64,000 bases of DNA from Trileptium ribeirensis. Lineage: Eukaryota > Nematoda > Enoplea > Enoplida > Thoracostomopsidae. The translations under genes and the position numbers were made by a program. Positions 47,239 to 58,667 of the stretch are shown piece by piece; the stretch's first letter is position 1; each line of letters begins with the position of its first letter. The notes below the pieces were generated by a model. The model saw only the letters and a program-made list of their open reading frames with translations. It was not told the origin of the DNA and ran no database searches. The stretch spans positions 1 to 64,000 of the forward strand of contig JASANE010012114.1 in NCBI GenBank assembly GCA_030248225.1, given 5' to 3'.

Positions 47239-50003
47239 CTGTGATATTCTTAATCTCGACGAAATAATTAAAGTGAGATTGCAACGAAATGTGATATTTT
47301 GTTTATTTGTCATTTTTGCAATATTATATGCAATATGTACTTGTTTCAGTACGCAGCATTATTTAGTAGTATAAAAGCGGTTCAACCCTTTTGTTGCTCG
47401 GTTACGCTGTGTTTGGCCGTTCTGCCTCACCTCTCTCCCTCCCCGCCACCAATGTCAAATGTTTCTATGGAAGTCCGATAACTTTCCGGCACTCCGGTCG
47501 ATTTCTGTAAGACCGGTCCACTGTGAAAGACCGAAACGATCACATTTCAACCAAGCCTGCTATGGGAACTCTAAATTTGAGCTAAAGCGTCTAAATGTAA
47601 TTAACGAAAAGCCATCCGATCATTAACAGCTTGTGATATTTCATATCAGTATGTCTCGTTTTTCTTGTTATTACCATCATTTGGGCAGCTCGCCGGCTAT
47701 GCTTTTGCTCACAAGAGCTCCTATACCGCTCCATCTACGACACAGCGTAGATAGGATAAACTTTTGCTTTGTGGCATTGCAGAAATGTAAGATTTACACA
47801 ATTGATACACACCGATTGCACTTATTATAAATAATAATTTGCAATTTGATGGCTCGCCAACCGCCTACCTGTGCGTTTACACAATATTGGCCCAGCTTTG
47901 TCTAGAAACCAGATACCTGACAGTCAAATCATCATCCCAAAATGCAGAAAATTTTAACAAGATTTAACTGATCACTGTATATGTACATGTGTCCAAATTT
48001 GAACTACTATGCTTGCTTAGTTTTGCCAAAACGGCTCATAAGATGACCGTACAATGGTGTATAACCGACATATATACCAGGCTGTATATCAACTGCAATT
48101 ATGACTTGCCGATCAATTATCTTGTCAAACTTGGCCAGAGTCGGTAGCACCGGTGATTGTTTAGAAATAAAACATTATGCAAACAACCTGGATGACTGAC
48201 AGCAATACGGTAAAGTTTTCGACCAATTCGGGGGATAAATCACAAGACAACGAATTCAGACCGCTAACTGTGTTGAATATTCCTACACATATTAGAAAAA
48301 GACTAAAAATATAGACCTATTTATAGATTGAATATATGTGCCAAGAACAAGTAATTTCGGATAACGCGGCTTACAACAGATGAGATATGACAGCATTTTG
48401 TACTTTGCAATCGTGCTATCAGACATAAAACAGAAAGAACAGAAAACCTTGCAGGGTGAAAATTTACTCTGTCTTGATTAATATCAATTTACATGTTGTA
48501 AAAGAAAACCTACCGCATGAAACCGACTACTGTGTGACAATTGAACAAACCGTACAGGGACTTCATTTCAGCACTGGATATACGCATATCCGTACTCAAA
48601 TGACGGAGGTTAATTGAGGTTCAAAATTTTCACCCTCTTAATATTTCCCAATGAGTGCCTCCGTTACGTATATCACAATTAACAAAGTTCCGTCATAGTA
48701 CAACATTCACATTATATAAGGCATTAGTCAAACGAATCATAGTCACTATGTAGTAATGTAGCTTACCGCGGCCAATTTAAATTATTTATTCCGTTCCCAG
48801 CGATCTTTACAACAAAAATTCTAATCTGACTCTGATGGCCAGTTTGCACCTTTAAGCGCTCATAATATGGTATGTTATGCGTTTTAATAAATTTTTTATG
48901 CTCTTCGAATGTTTTTCACGCAAAACCGTTACCTTAAGACCATTTGCCTGTTATTCCTCCAGTGCCTTTATGTAATCAACATGTAAATTGATGTAGCATC
49001 CTCGGCTTTTGATTGAAATTGTAAGTATTTCATCATATTTTTTATGAGATTTTGCGTGCTCAAATAGTGGTTCTGAAATTTCCTCTTAGTACATCTGAAA
49101 ATCATTCATTATACTTTAGCGATGAGAGTTTCATTGAGTTTTTCGTCCTGCTCGATTTGTGACAGTGTTTGGCGATGCATAATTTATTTGTTTTAGACAT
49201 AATTTACAGAAAATGTTTTCAAATTTTATACAATTTATAAGGTCGCGACACGGAGGGATTAGATAAGCATAAACGCTGCACGCTTTTCATCTATATGTCA
49301 AATGCAAACGCAGATGCAATTTCTTGCAAGATTTACGTGATTTACGACGGAACATATCTAACAGTTTATGGTTAACCATACGAAACATTTACAGAAGTTG
49401 ATGTATAATTATTACTCAATTAAATTGGACAAAATTTGTCGTAACAATAAAATATCTTATTGCGTAATGACAATGGCCAAAACCGAAACATACAAATTTT
49501 CATCATCCCAGAAACGCATGGCGGTTGTTAAGTTCACATATTGGCTGTCTTTGTGGTATTTCGTGTTTTACCGGTGCTGCAGAAATTATCTAACACAATA
49601 ACGTTCTACACGGGTAGTATTTGCACATAGTTTATATTGAAATCAAACACCAATCCAGTCACTAGTTTTCACGGAACTGTCGCTTGTTGCGTTAAGGTAC
49701 AAAAGGTAAACTATTCCGCTTATCATTCTCCTTCAACAGATAAATAAAACTAATAATTTGTTATTTTACTTTTCGCTTTTACGTATTGATCAGGCAAATC
49801 GAAATGGCTGTTTGCCGAGGTTTAAATGACTGCATTAATTTCATGATGTTATTATGCTGGTGGGAACTTAATTTAAATCAAATCGGAGCAAGGGTAAACA
49901 AAGGAAGGAAATCAATCCAATTCACTTAAAATTACATACGATTGATTGTTCAATCGCATTTAAATTGATATAGAGATCATTGGGATCATTTGTTATTGTT
50001 TAC
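47239..50003. other. Intron sequence, no gene recognised
   Basis: AT-rich; a few short frames on the plus strand (for example 49,368-49,601) show no domain. Confidence 0.45.
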
Positions 50004-50163
50004 CTGTCATAATAACAAGAAGCTGAATGATCACTTCGGTAAAACAACCGATAGGTGGACATTGATCTGCAACCTGAGCGTCAGGTGTTGTAAATGTAAT
50101 GCCTTTAAATAGGCCGATATAGATTATCATTCCATAAAAATTAATGAATTGAAACGCCGCGAC
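50004..50163 (-). CDS. Anoctamin (TMEM16 family), internal exon
   Basis: This 160-base exon lies between an acceptor TTATAATTTTAG (50,164) and a donor GTAAAC (50,003). It starts in phase 0 and ends in phase 1. It encodes about 53 residues: FQFINFYGMIIYIGLFKG, the TM5 signature (FQFVN.Y...FYIAFFKG in relatives), a short loop with CPPIGC (CxPGGC in relatives), and EVIIQLLVIMTG, the start of TM6. The split Gly codon joins to KQVLNN of the last exon. The exon lacks an ATG and is short. Confidence 0.9.
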
Positions 50164-52517
50164 CTAAAATTATAAATACAGTATGTAATGCGGCTCGTGT
50201 GGCCAAATTCAAAATTCTCTAAATACTAATGAAAACAGTTAGTTAAATTAAATTAAATTTAAATAGCCATTAAACAGCCGGACATCTGTTGGCCGGCAGA
50301 AAATTGTTACGGCCGTGGCCTTGGCAAAGTTTCTCCAGTTTTCCATTTTTCTAAAATTTTCAAGCCTTCCCATTTTACAAAGTTTTAACTTAGCGTTTCC
50401 CTAAACACATTACAGGTTTTTAAGCACCGTCGCTTTAGAGGCGGGAAGACGGCTTTGGTGGACGGTGGGTTGCGCGATAACGTGGGGAGGGTGCGGATGG
50501 AGCGCGCCTGGGCTTAAGTGCTGGAAGATATAAATTTCGGAAAACTACAAAACAACTTGAAATTGACGAAATATAATATGTATACAAAGAATAAAAATGA
50601 TAATTTTCTCATATTACTGCTAACATTTTCTGTGAATCTTTAACCCGCGGAAGTTAGGAGTAAATTGATATAGGGGTCTAAACCTTAATATGGGATACCC
50701 CCTGGACCCCGTGAACACCTATAACATATAAGCATGAGGAAAATAAAAATTCCCTAAAAACGGAAATCGCAAGGAAGTGACATAATCAACGAGATTTATG
50801 TGCGGTAATAAAGCCAATTTTAGTGAACTATAATGGTAAACGCTTTGTAAAAAAGTTGTTAAAAAGAGCACAATCAAGGAAAAATTGACAACAATATGCT
50901 GATAATTTTCAACGAAGAATTAAAAAGATTTCTGGAGATCTCAAGTTATACGGCATTTAGTTTCACTTTTGTGTACTGCTGGTTTCAATTCCCCACCCCA
51001 ATAATGTTCTCAGGGTACTATTTTCTTGTCAACATTTTTGGTGCGAACCTCAAAACTGATCAAACTGTTCGTGTTAAACTGATCACCGCTGGTTGTCATC
51101 TCATATTTCAACGGATTTCGAGTAATTTCTCTTGCAAGCCAGAACTGCCTCAACTAAATTACAATATACAGCTTGTGTTATCAGGATATAATTGGGGAAA
51201 ATATTGTGGCGTGGATATTTCATATAGAGGAAAGTGGACACTAATTTTTTTATCTTAACCGCTAGCTCTGGTCAGGTCTATCGTTTTCATCAATCCCACA
51301 TGGTTCGCCGTACCTTGGTACGGAAATCTCGTGAAAACACGAACATTGTGCTATAAGACATGCTTGTGATATATGCTCGTGATTTGTTTTTGGCTGCTTG
51401 CCATAAATTTCGCTTGCATTATGCTTGCAAAACTTAGCCTTTTCCTGTTCGGCATTTTATGAGCGCTGTCTGAGTGAGCTGGTCATTACTGTTGTTTCCG
51501 TAAGACATGCGTGTTTTTTGTCTTCCGAAACTATAGTTTTCTGCACCCTCCGAGTTTTCGGGCTTAGCGAGCTCTAACACTAGTTGTGTCCTTGTATGTA
51601 TAAGTCGGGGAACTTCAGCTCTTTGTCCTGTTCCCTCGTAAAAAGGCTTATTTCTGTTATCTCATTGTTTCTCCAGCTGGAAATACTTGGGTTCTGTCAA
51701 ATTATCTGTGTTCCGGATTTTTAGAGGTCTCGGTTTTGCCCTTGCGTATATAATAACTGGAGCCTTACGACTCAGTATGCTGAAGCTCTAAAGTGCTTGC
51801 ACATTCCTGATAATTCATGTGCTTCATACACTGCAATCCAGTAAAGCTACAACAGCTGCTGCTCTAAACGCGGTTCAGCTTGCGAATCAACGAACAAGGT
51901 CGGTAGAACTCGTTTGTTGTGAAATATGGTTACATCTCAAAAACGTGTATCGGCAACTGTATCTTTGGATAGCTAGGTCAGAAAGCCGTTTTATGACGGA
52001 ACAATACAAATGCAGTCACCTCTATTACTGCATTTCAGCTTCTACAAATTCTTGCTGGTTGTTTAGTGAAGATGAATGCTATTTCCGTAACTACGTAAAG
52101 AAAATAACACTAACAATTTTTGTACTAAATATTTTAACTTAAAATATAAAAAACGGCTGCGCTTCAACCAACGCTTAGCGTCGGTCCTTTGGGCAATACA
52201 TGAATCTCACTACAAATAGCGCATGGCATACAAGGAATTATATTTTGAAATCATTAGTCCAAACCGTTCAGAGTTCAGTACGCAGAATTTTTCGTTGACC
52301 AACACAACGATACCTAATTTTATTTGTTAACTTATATAATATATTTGGACTCTATGATAATAATCCAAACAAGTTCCACAACTTATGCTCTTCATTGGAT
52401 ACTTTGAGAATGTTAATTCTTCACATAATTTTCACCATTTTTAACTTATTATGTCTTCATTGAGAACATATTTAGCTTTTGAATGAAAATATCGGTATTC
52501 TTCGAGCTAAAACTTAC
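50164..52517. other. Anoctamin intron, 2.35 kb
   Basis: The intron runs from the donor GTAAGTTTTAGC at 52,517 to the acceptor at 50,164. The plus-strand frames 50,896-51,258 and 51,819-52,142 show no recognisable domain. A TATA-like GTATATAATA at 51,747 lies in a region (51,250-51,800) that might be a solo LTR, but I find no partner. Confidence 0.6.
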
Positions 52518-52820
52518 CTTATAAATATAGCTTCTTTCCCATTCTAGTTGTGTACGTGGATTTTCATAGTCGGTCAGCCTCCAAGCCATAGTTGAATAAG
52601 CCTTGTTACCAACTGTAATGAGAATAGCGTTTATTATCGAGCCAGTAACGCTAGCAATCGTAGACGCCCCAAGGTTTCGTATTATTGCATGTTCTTTTTG
52701 AAGCGAATAGTACAGAGCAACAGACACCATTTTGTATATCTGTACCCCGGCTGAAATACAAATACAAATGTCCATAATCAGGAACGCAGCAACAAGTTGT
52801 GGGCTGACTATTGACCAGCG
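52518..52820 (-). CDS. Anoctamin (TMEM16 family), internal exon
   Basis: The frame reads SPQLVAAFLIMDICICISAG, then VQIYKMVSVALYY (TM3, matching GVIIYR of relatives). GASTIASVTGSIINAILI and NKAYSTMAWRLTDYENPRTQ (TM4 and the strongly conserved T-E-PRT motif) follow, then EWERSYIYK. The donor AAG|GTAAGT at 52,517 leaves phase 0, which fits the phase-0 start of the next exon. The 5' border is uncertain: an in-frame stop lies just upstream of 52,820, so the acceptor must be between about 52,790 and 52,820, but all candidates have poor pyrimidine tracts. Exons for the N-terminal domain and TM1-TM2 are not found with confidence. Confidence 0.88.
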
Positions 52821-53660
52821 CTTTTACGACAGCCCTAGCAATTTTCTCATAGCTCTCTCCGTTAACTTTTTAGCAGCAGCCCATGTATCTGTCAATAGTA
52901 TTCACTTTCTTGTTTATGGAGTGCGGTTTACCGAGATAGCAATTTACTTCGTCTGCGCTCTGTGTCTCCTACCAAAATAAAGAAGTAATTCTCTGACTTT
53001 AGGCTCTGTCAAAAAACAAACAATCCGGACTGCATCTGTGAATTAAATATAAATTACTTTTGTTATTTTTTCAAATGCTAAGACAAGCTAGCTAGAGGTA
53101 CGACAAAAAGTGTGACTATTGAATATTCATATTACAAATTGATATCAAAATGTTCTGAATTATCAACGTCAATTAAAGTTAATTAATAATGAAATCAGGT
53201 CCAGAAAATTTAATCTAAATGGTCTGGATTTGATTCCACCTTTAAATTTAAATTAAATCGATACAATAAAATCTTAATCCTGAATCAGTTCCTAAACATT
53301 CAGGTTCATGATCTCAGTACACACATAACGTTTTACGCATCGTGCGATGTTCAGGTTATGTCCCCGTCCTTTGGAACGATGTAGCAACGAGCATAGTGTG
53401 CAAACAGTGTTCTGAATTGTCTCTGCATGTTGTGGAAACTCAGGGTGTTCCCGACAACTTCTTAAATTTGATTCATAATCAGGATGTGCTTGCTACCGTA
53501 GTTTTTTATACGCCAAAGACCAAAATTCTTATTCTGTCTAGTTTTTCTTATAATTTTATATGGTTTCTCAAATTTTTCCATCAAATATCTGCAATGTTTT
53601 TCATAATTGCTAAAAATTTTGTGCCCACATATGCGTACAGTTGCTGCCAAAAATTAATGT
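52821..53660. other. Intergenic or intron sequence, no gene recognised
   Basis: Opposed frames at 53,342-53,662 (plus) and 53,462-53,650 (minus) overlap and neither shows a domain. Confidence 0.45.
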
Positions 53661-55122
53661 AACAAGCGTACGTGTAAACGTTCGCAGCGGCTGCGCGAGA
53701 GTGGTCGCGGGCGAGCTACGCGTGGGTGCGAACGAACAAATGATCGTAACGGGCTACGAGCGAGTGGTCGCGCACGAACAATGAGCGGGTGCGAGCTAGT
53801 GAACGTTCACAACGTGCTGCGAGGGAGTGGTCGCGGGCGAGGAACGAGCGGGCGCGCAACTAGCTGGTGCGAGCGAGTAAACGTTCGCAATGGGATCCGA
53901 GCGAGTGGTCGTGGGCGAGCAACGAGTGAGTGCAAGCGAGTAAACGTTCGAAACGGACTGCAAGCGAGTGGTCGAGGGCGAGAAGCGAGCGGGTGCGAGC
54001 GAGCAAACGTTCGAACGGGCTGCTAGCGAGTGGTTGCGGGCGAGCAACTAGTGGATGCGAGCGAGTGGTTGCGGGCGAGCAACTAGTGAGTGCGAGCGAA
54101 TAAACGTTCAAAATGGACTGCAAGCGAGTGGCCGCGGGCGAGAAACGAGCGGGTGCGAGCGAGTAAATGTTCGCAAGGGGCTGCAAGCTAGTGATCGCGG
54201 GCGCGCAACTAGCGGGTGCGAGCGAGTAAACGTTCGCAACGAGCTCCGAGCGAGTGCTCGCGGGCGAGCAACTAGTGGATGCCAGCGAATAAACGTTCGC
54301 AACGGGATCTGAGCGAGCGGTCGTGGGCGAGCAACGAGTGAGTTCGAGCGTGTAAACATTCGAAACGGACTGCGACCGAGTCGTCGTGAATGAGTAACGA
54401 GCGCGTGCGAGCGAGTAAATGTTCGCAACGGCTGCGAGAGAGTGGTCGCGGGCGAGCTACGAGCGGGTGCGAACGAACAAACGCCCGCAACGGGCTACGA
54501 GCGAGTGGTCGCGCGCTAGCAATGACTGGGTGCGAGCTAGTAAACGTTCACAACGTGCTGCAAGCGAGTGGTCGCGGGCGAGCAACGAGCGGGTGCGAGC
54601 GAGTAAATGTTCGCAACGGGCTGCGAGCGAGAGGTCGCGGGCGCGCAACTCTCGGGTGCGAGCGAGTAAACATTCGCAACGAGCTCCGAGCGAGTGCTCG
54701 TTGGCGAGCAACTAGTGGATGCCAGCGAATAAACGTTCGAAACGGACTGCAAGCGAGTGCTCGCGGGCGAGAAACGAGCGGGTGCGAGCGAGCAAACGTT
54801 CGCAACGGGCTGCGAGCGAGTGGTTGCGGTCGAGCAACTAGTGGATGCGAGCGAGTGGTTGCGGGCGAGCAACTACTGAGTGCGAGCGAGTAAACGTTCG
54901 AAATGGACTGCCAGCGAGTCGTCGCGGGCGAGAAACGAGCGGGTGTGAGCGAGTAAACGTCCGCAACGAGCTACGAGCGAGTGGTCACCGGCGAGCAACA
55001 AGCGGGTGCGAGCGCGTAAACGTTCGCAAAGGGCTGCAAGTGAGTGGTTGCGAGCGAGAAACGAGTGGGTGCGAGCAAATAAATGTTTGCAACAGACTGC
55101 GAGCGAGTGGTCGCTGGTGGTA
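53660..55122. repeat. GC-rich 63-bp minisatellite, about 23 units
   Basis: The unit is about 63 bp. It begins with GCGAGCGAGTAAACGTTCGC, followed by AACGGGCTGCGAGCGAGTGG and TCGCGGGCGAGCAACGAGCGGGT. Variants change AGCGGGT to AGTGGAT or AGTGAGT. Most length changes are multiples of three, though a one-base loss occurs near 54,012. Because 63 is divisible by 3 and stops are rare in the unit, long frames appear on both strands, reading as 21-residue repeats (for example RASGRGRATSGCERVNVRN). I take these as a by-product of composition, not as genes. The island is sharply GC-rich between AT-rich flanks. Confidence 0.9.
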
Positions 55123-57947
55123 AATATTAATAATAAATATAAAATTATTTAATATAATTTCGATACCTTGAACTAAGAAATATATATTAGGTATGTATTA
55201 AACATAATATAAATAATAGATAATTAGAGATAACAAACAAGCGAACAAAATTTCATTGGTTGATCACTGCATATATTTTAAAAATACATGCCAAAATTAA
55301 AACTAAATATTGTTATTCTTGTTACAACAAATAAACACCATTGCGTAAACCAATAAAGATTAACCAGAATAAACGTATAATTTTACATCATCTGCATATA
55401 TTTTACATAAAACAGACAAGTCATTAACATATTATATTAGATGTACATTTAAACATATATTGTATAGCAATAATTTTATATTTCTTTTCAATGAGTCTGT
55501 CGCGCCGCTTCTAGTAGACATCGCTCATCTCTATGTTGTTCGGATTCTACAATGCAGCTGGCGATGAAATTACAACTGAATAAATGTTGAGAAACGAACA
55601 ACGGCTACGCATATCCTGTAATGTATAATTTTTATTTGAAATAACAAGTGCTTTGGTTCTGGGTCACACAATTATTTTTGGACAAAACCGAACAAACATA
55701 TAGCATCATTAAGAAATCCATCAGTTTAAGAATTAGTAATCGAAAAGAAAAAGTTGAAGAGTGAAATAGCATTTACATTTAACGGATTTGACTGATTACA
55801 TACGCTCGGGACTGGTTTGAATTCATTTCAATTTTTTATGCCATAGCTAGAATAGAAACTCTTATAATATGGCATTTTATTTAAACATTTTATTTAAAAA
55901 GAGTTTTCATAATTAGTGCTCCTGTCATGGTGTCAAATTCGGGTCCAGCTATGACCTAGTTAATACCGTCGTATATCAAGTGCTATCTGCGTGCAGCACA
56001 TAATCCTGCACAAACCTAACGTAGTATTTAGTGGAACCAGATGTGATTAATGAGAACGCACGTGTAATTTTTATTGTATTAGTATACGCAGAGCGCAAAA
56101 TTTATTGGATCGCAAACGTACATTTTACACATGTTTTACTGCTTCCGTTTGATATATAATATGTACATCTATATAGAATATGCACTCATCCAGTGTATAT
56201 CTCCCGAAAGGTATACACTCCTGTGATGAGAATCCAACTCCACTGTTGAAATATTAAGCTTAGTACATGGCTCATACAGGAACATTCGCTCAGGCTGAGT
56301 ATATAGAGAACGTCATAGTACGTATTTCACTCCCGCCTCTAAAAGTTATATTGACCATGGCTTTATTAAATAGTTGTATAATAATAATAATTGAATAATA
56401 CTAATTTATTGTTGTAACAATAGACCGACTTTGTATAGCAATTACATTAATATTTATGCTCAGAAACACGACATTAATTTGTAAATGCTATTGTCGTTAT
56501 AATAGCTACCTAATGGTTATTGCAAATGCATTAGAAGCTGGCACGATATTGCAGTTACATATATTCCAACTGCTGCTGTTGCTAACATGTACGAGAAAAC
56601 CACAGTCGCTGCATTTATGTTAGACTCTATCGCCGCTACAATAGTATTGAGCAAGCTACTGATATTGCAACAACAATGTAGTTTTTTGTTTAATGCACTA
56701 GAAGCAAACATCATTGCAACATCAATATTTTAGCGCAACGCTATTGTTCAAAACAAAAATAGAAAAGCATTATACGCTGCAATAATATAATGAAAATATA
56801 TCGTCTTTGCAATATCTTACGGTGGGCAATTCGTGCACGCAGGTCCCGTGAACAACACATATATAACAACAATAAGGTTGATCCGGAAAATAACATTTGT
56901 TATTCAAGATTCAATCATCACGCTATAACTCGATCAATCAATTAATCACTCGAGCTAGTTTATTGCCCTATCAGTATCATGTTTTAAACTGCTTCTGTCA
57001 TAAACCTGCTCATTCGTGCCCTAGAAAACAAGTTTGCATTGCGACTTTTATATTTCCTGGTTGACTTGGAAGTTTCTTTACCGATTTTTATACAAAATAA
57101 ATGTAATAAAATTATTGGCAGTTCCTTTGAAGTAGTGGCCATATTTACCGTCGACCAACGTTCCCCCACATAGACACGATAGCCAATGCTCTGTCGTTTC
57201 TCTATAGTGAACCTGCGTATTTTCGTGTCTTTTTGGTGTTTGTTTAGATAACGTGATCTTTTTAAATTAGTTTAGTGTCTTAGTTAATACTACATTATTT
57301 TCGGCTCAGTTTATGTTCAGCTTCGTAATCTATAGAGCTGTGCGCGGGTAGCGGGTACTCGTGGGTCCTGCATAAACCCAGGGTACCCATAAACCGCACA
57401 AGTTCAGTTGTTAAACTGCTGTTTTCGATTCTGCTATGTTTGAATATGCAGGACTGGAATTTGAGTTTGAGAATATATCTTTGACAAATTAAAATAAATG
57501 TGCAACTCATGTATAAATAGTTGCTTTATTGTGGTTATTTGGCTTATTTGTGATGTTTGGCAATGTTTGATGAGTTCCACCTATGAACCATGTCTTTATC
57601 TTTCGAACACACCTCTAATCATTCGCATTGGCCTGGAATTGTAAAATTACCGAAGCGAAGAGCAGGCTACTGAAACGCGTGATGTTCCGCGAGTACGGAG
57701 CTAGTGGCAGTTTACACAATTGCTAACTTCGTTTACAAAAAAATAATTCGCTGCGCTTTTATGCACCAAAACGTCAACTTCATCAAGTTTTATAAAAACG
57801 GCAGATTCGTGCATGTTTTTTTTCAAAAGTTTACAGAGTCGTATAATTAACAAAACCATAAATTAGTCGGAATATCCTTATATTATTGGAATTCTCATAG
57901 CGTGAACTGCATTATATTGTGAGTTTTTGTTATTTACCCACTACGCT
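55123..57947. other. No gene recognised
   Basis: AT-rich, with an ATA-rich microsatellite near 56,380-56,412 and repeat family C at 56,255-56,345. Minus-strand short frames at 56,517, 56,984 and 57,295 show no domain. Confidence 0.45.
56255..56345 (+). repeat. Dispersed repeat family C, copy 3 (partial)
   Basis: AGCTTAGTACATGGCTCATA and the following AGTATATAGAGAACG align with the right half of the 22,840-23,030 copy, in the same orientation. The GC hairpin half is absent. Confidence 0.6.
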
Positions 57948-58100
57948 ATTTCAGACCTGCTGTTGGGTTTCTTAATAATCCTTGCAAAACGAGAAAATTA
58001 CAGCGTACATCCCACGACCCATTCGTTTAGAGCATCGTTTCACAATTTATACTATGTCTTGTGGAAAGGATTGTTCGAACGACATTCTAAGTTTTGGTTA
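57948..58100 (+). repeat. Local direct repeat, copy 1
   Basis: Similar to 58,216-58,370: TGTTGGGTTTCTTAA, CACGACCCATTCGTTTAG (CACGAACAACTTTTTAG in copy 2), CGTTTCACA and GGAAAGGATT lie in the same order. It may be a diverged tandem duplication of about 270 bp. Confidence 0.55.
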
Positions 58101-58215
58101 ATCCTTACCCGCGTGAATTGATGTGTAGTTCGTACAGTGTTGAGCAACTTTTGCCGTAGCGGCGAGTTGAACCTGGATCGTTAGCCTAGGGGCCTCATTC
58201 GTTAAATACTGCGGT

Positions 58216-58370
58216 ATTTAGGAACTGATGTTGGGTTTCTTAAGAAACCTGGCTAATACCACAGGCACAAATTCACGCCCCACGAACAACTTTTTAGCGC
58301 TTCGGTTCACAGTGTACACTATATCAAATATATGGAGTTATGCAGGAAAGGATTATCGGAAATAGTTTCA
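58216..58370 (+). repeat. Local direct repeat, copy 2
   Basis: Partner of 57,948-58,100, same orientation, with small insertions. Neither copy codes for a protein I recognise. Confidence 0.55.
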
Positions 58371-58499
58371 AACTGTTGATTTAGTATCCCAATAGTCCGT
58401 GATGCATTCGTATTCAACCGTTCGCGTAATGTCCTTTGTCCGATTATCCGTCTCAGTAAAATTATAATTACTTCGCGGCGTAACGACTACATAAAGGCA

Positions 58500-58612
58500 T
58501 GTATTCAAGTGGAAAGACCCATAAAGATGCAAAAGTCTAAGGTCTATGCCGATTGGGATTAATACCAAAAAGGCTACTAGTCTTAGAATGTAACCTGCAA
58601 AATCGAAGCGTT
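58500..58612 (-). CDS. Weak candidate for the anoctamin TM1 exon
   Basis: On the minus strand the acceptor CGATTTTGCAG at about 58,607 is followed by GYILRLVAFLVLIPIGIDL and LHLYGSFHLNTC. The spacing of LIP and LYG.F.L..C resembles the TM1 region of anoctamins (LIP.......FLYG.F.L..C). It lies on the right strand and in the right order upstream of the TM3 exon. Against it, charged residues interrupt the helix, the TM2 exon that should lie between was not found, and the downstream donor is unclear. Confidence 0.2.
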
Positions 58613-58667
58613 CTGGCGAATTAGCAGCAAATATTCTGACTGGCACCATAATGGTAATAATATTCAA

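Larger units (their letters stand above)
20087..50003 (-). other. Last intron of the anoctamin gene, about 29.9 kb
   Basis: The upstream exon ends ATTATGACAG with donor GTAAAC at 50,003, and the downstream exon follows TTTCTTTAG at 20,087. The split codon becomes Gly (G+GT), giving the family motif IM.GKQ across the junction. The intron holds most of the mobile elements listed here. An intermediate exon is not required, because the protein reads continuously across this junction by family comparison. Confidence 0.85.

Noticed and set aside
51250..51830. Solo LTR with TATA-like GTATATAATA
   Set aside because: No second copy or target duplication in the window; left as an unassigned part of the intron.
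52751..52753. CAG read as the splice acceptor of the TM3-TM4 exon
   Set aside because: The frame stays open upstream and encodes the hydrophobic TM3 segment (LVAAFLIMDICICI), so the exon must start earlier, near 52,820.
53781..55123. Long open frames on both strands encoding Arg/Gly/Ala/Ser/Val repeats
   Set aside because: They arise from a 63-bp minisatellite with few stop words; frames shift along the array and occur on both strands.
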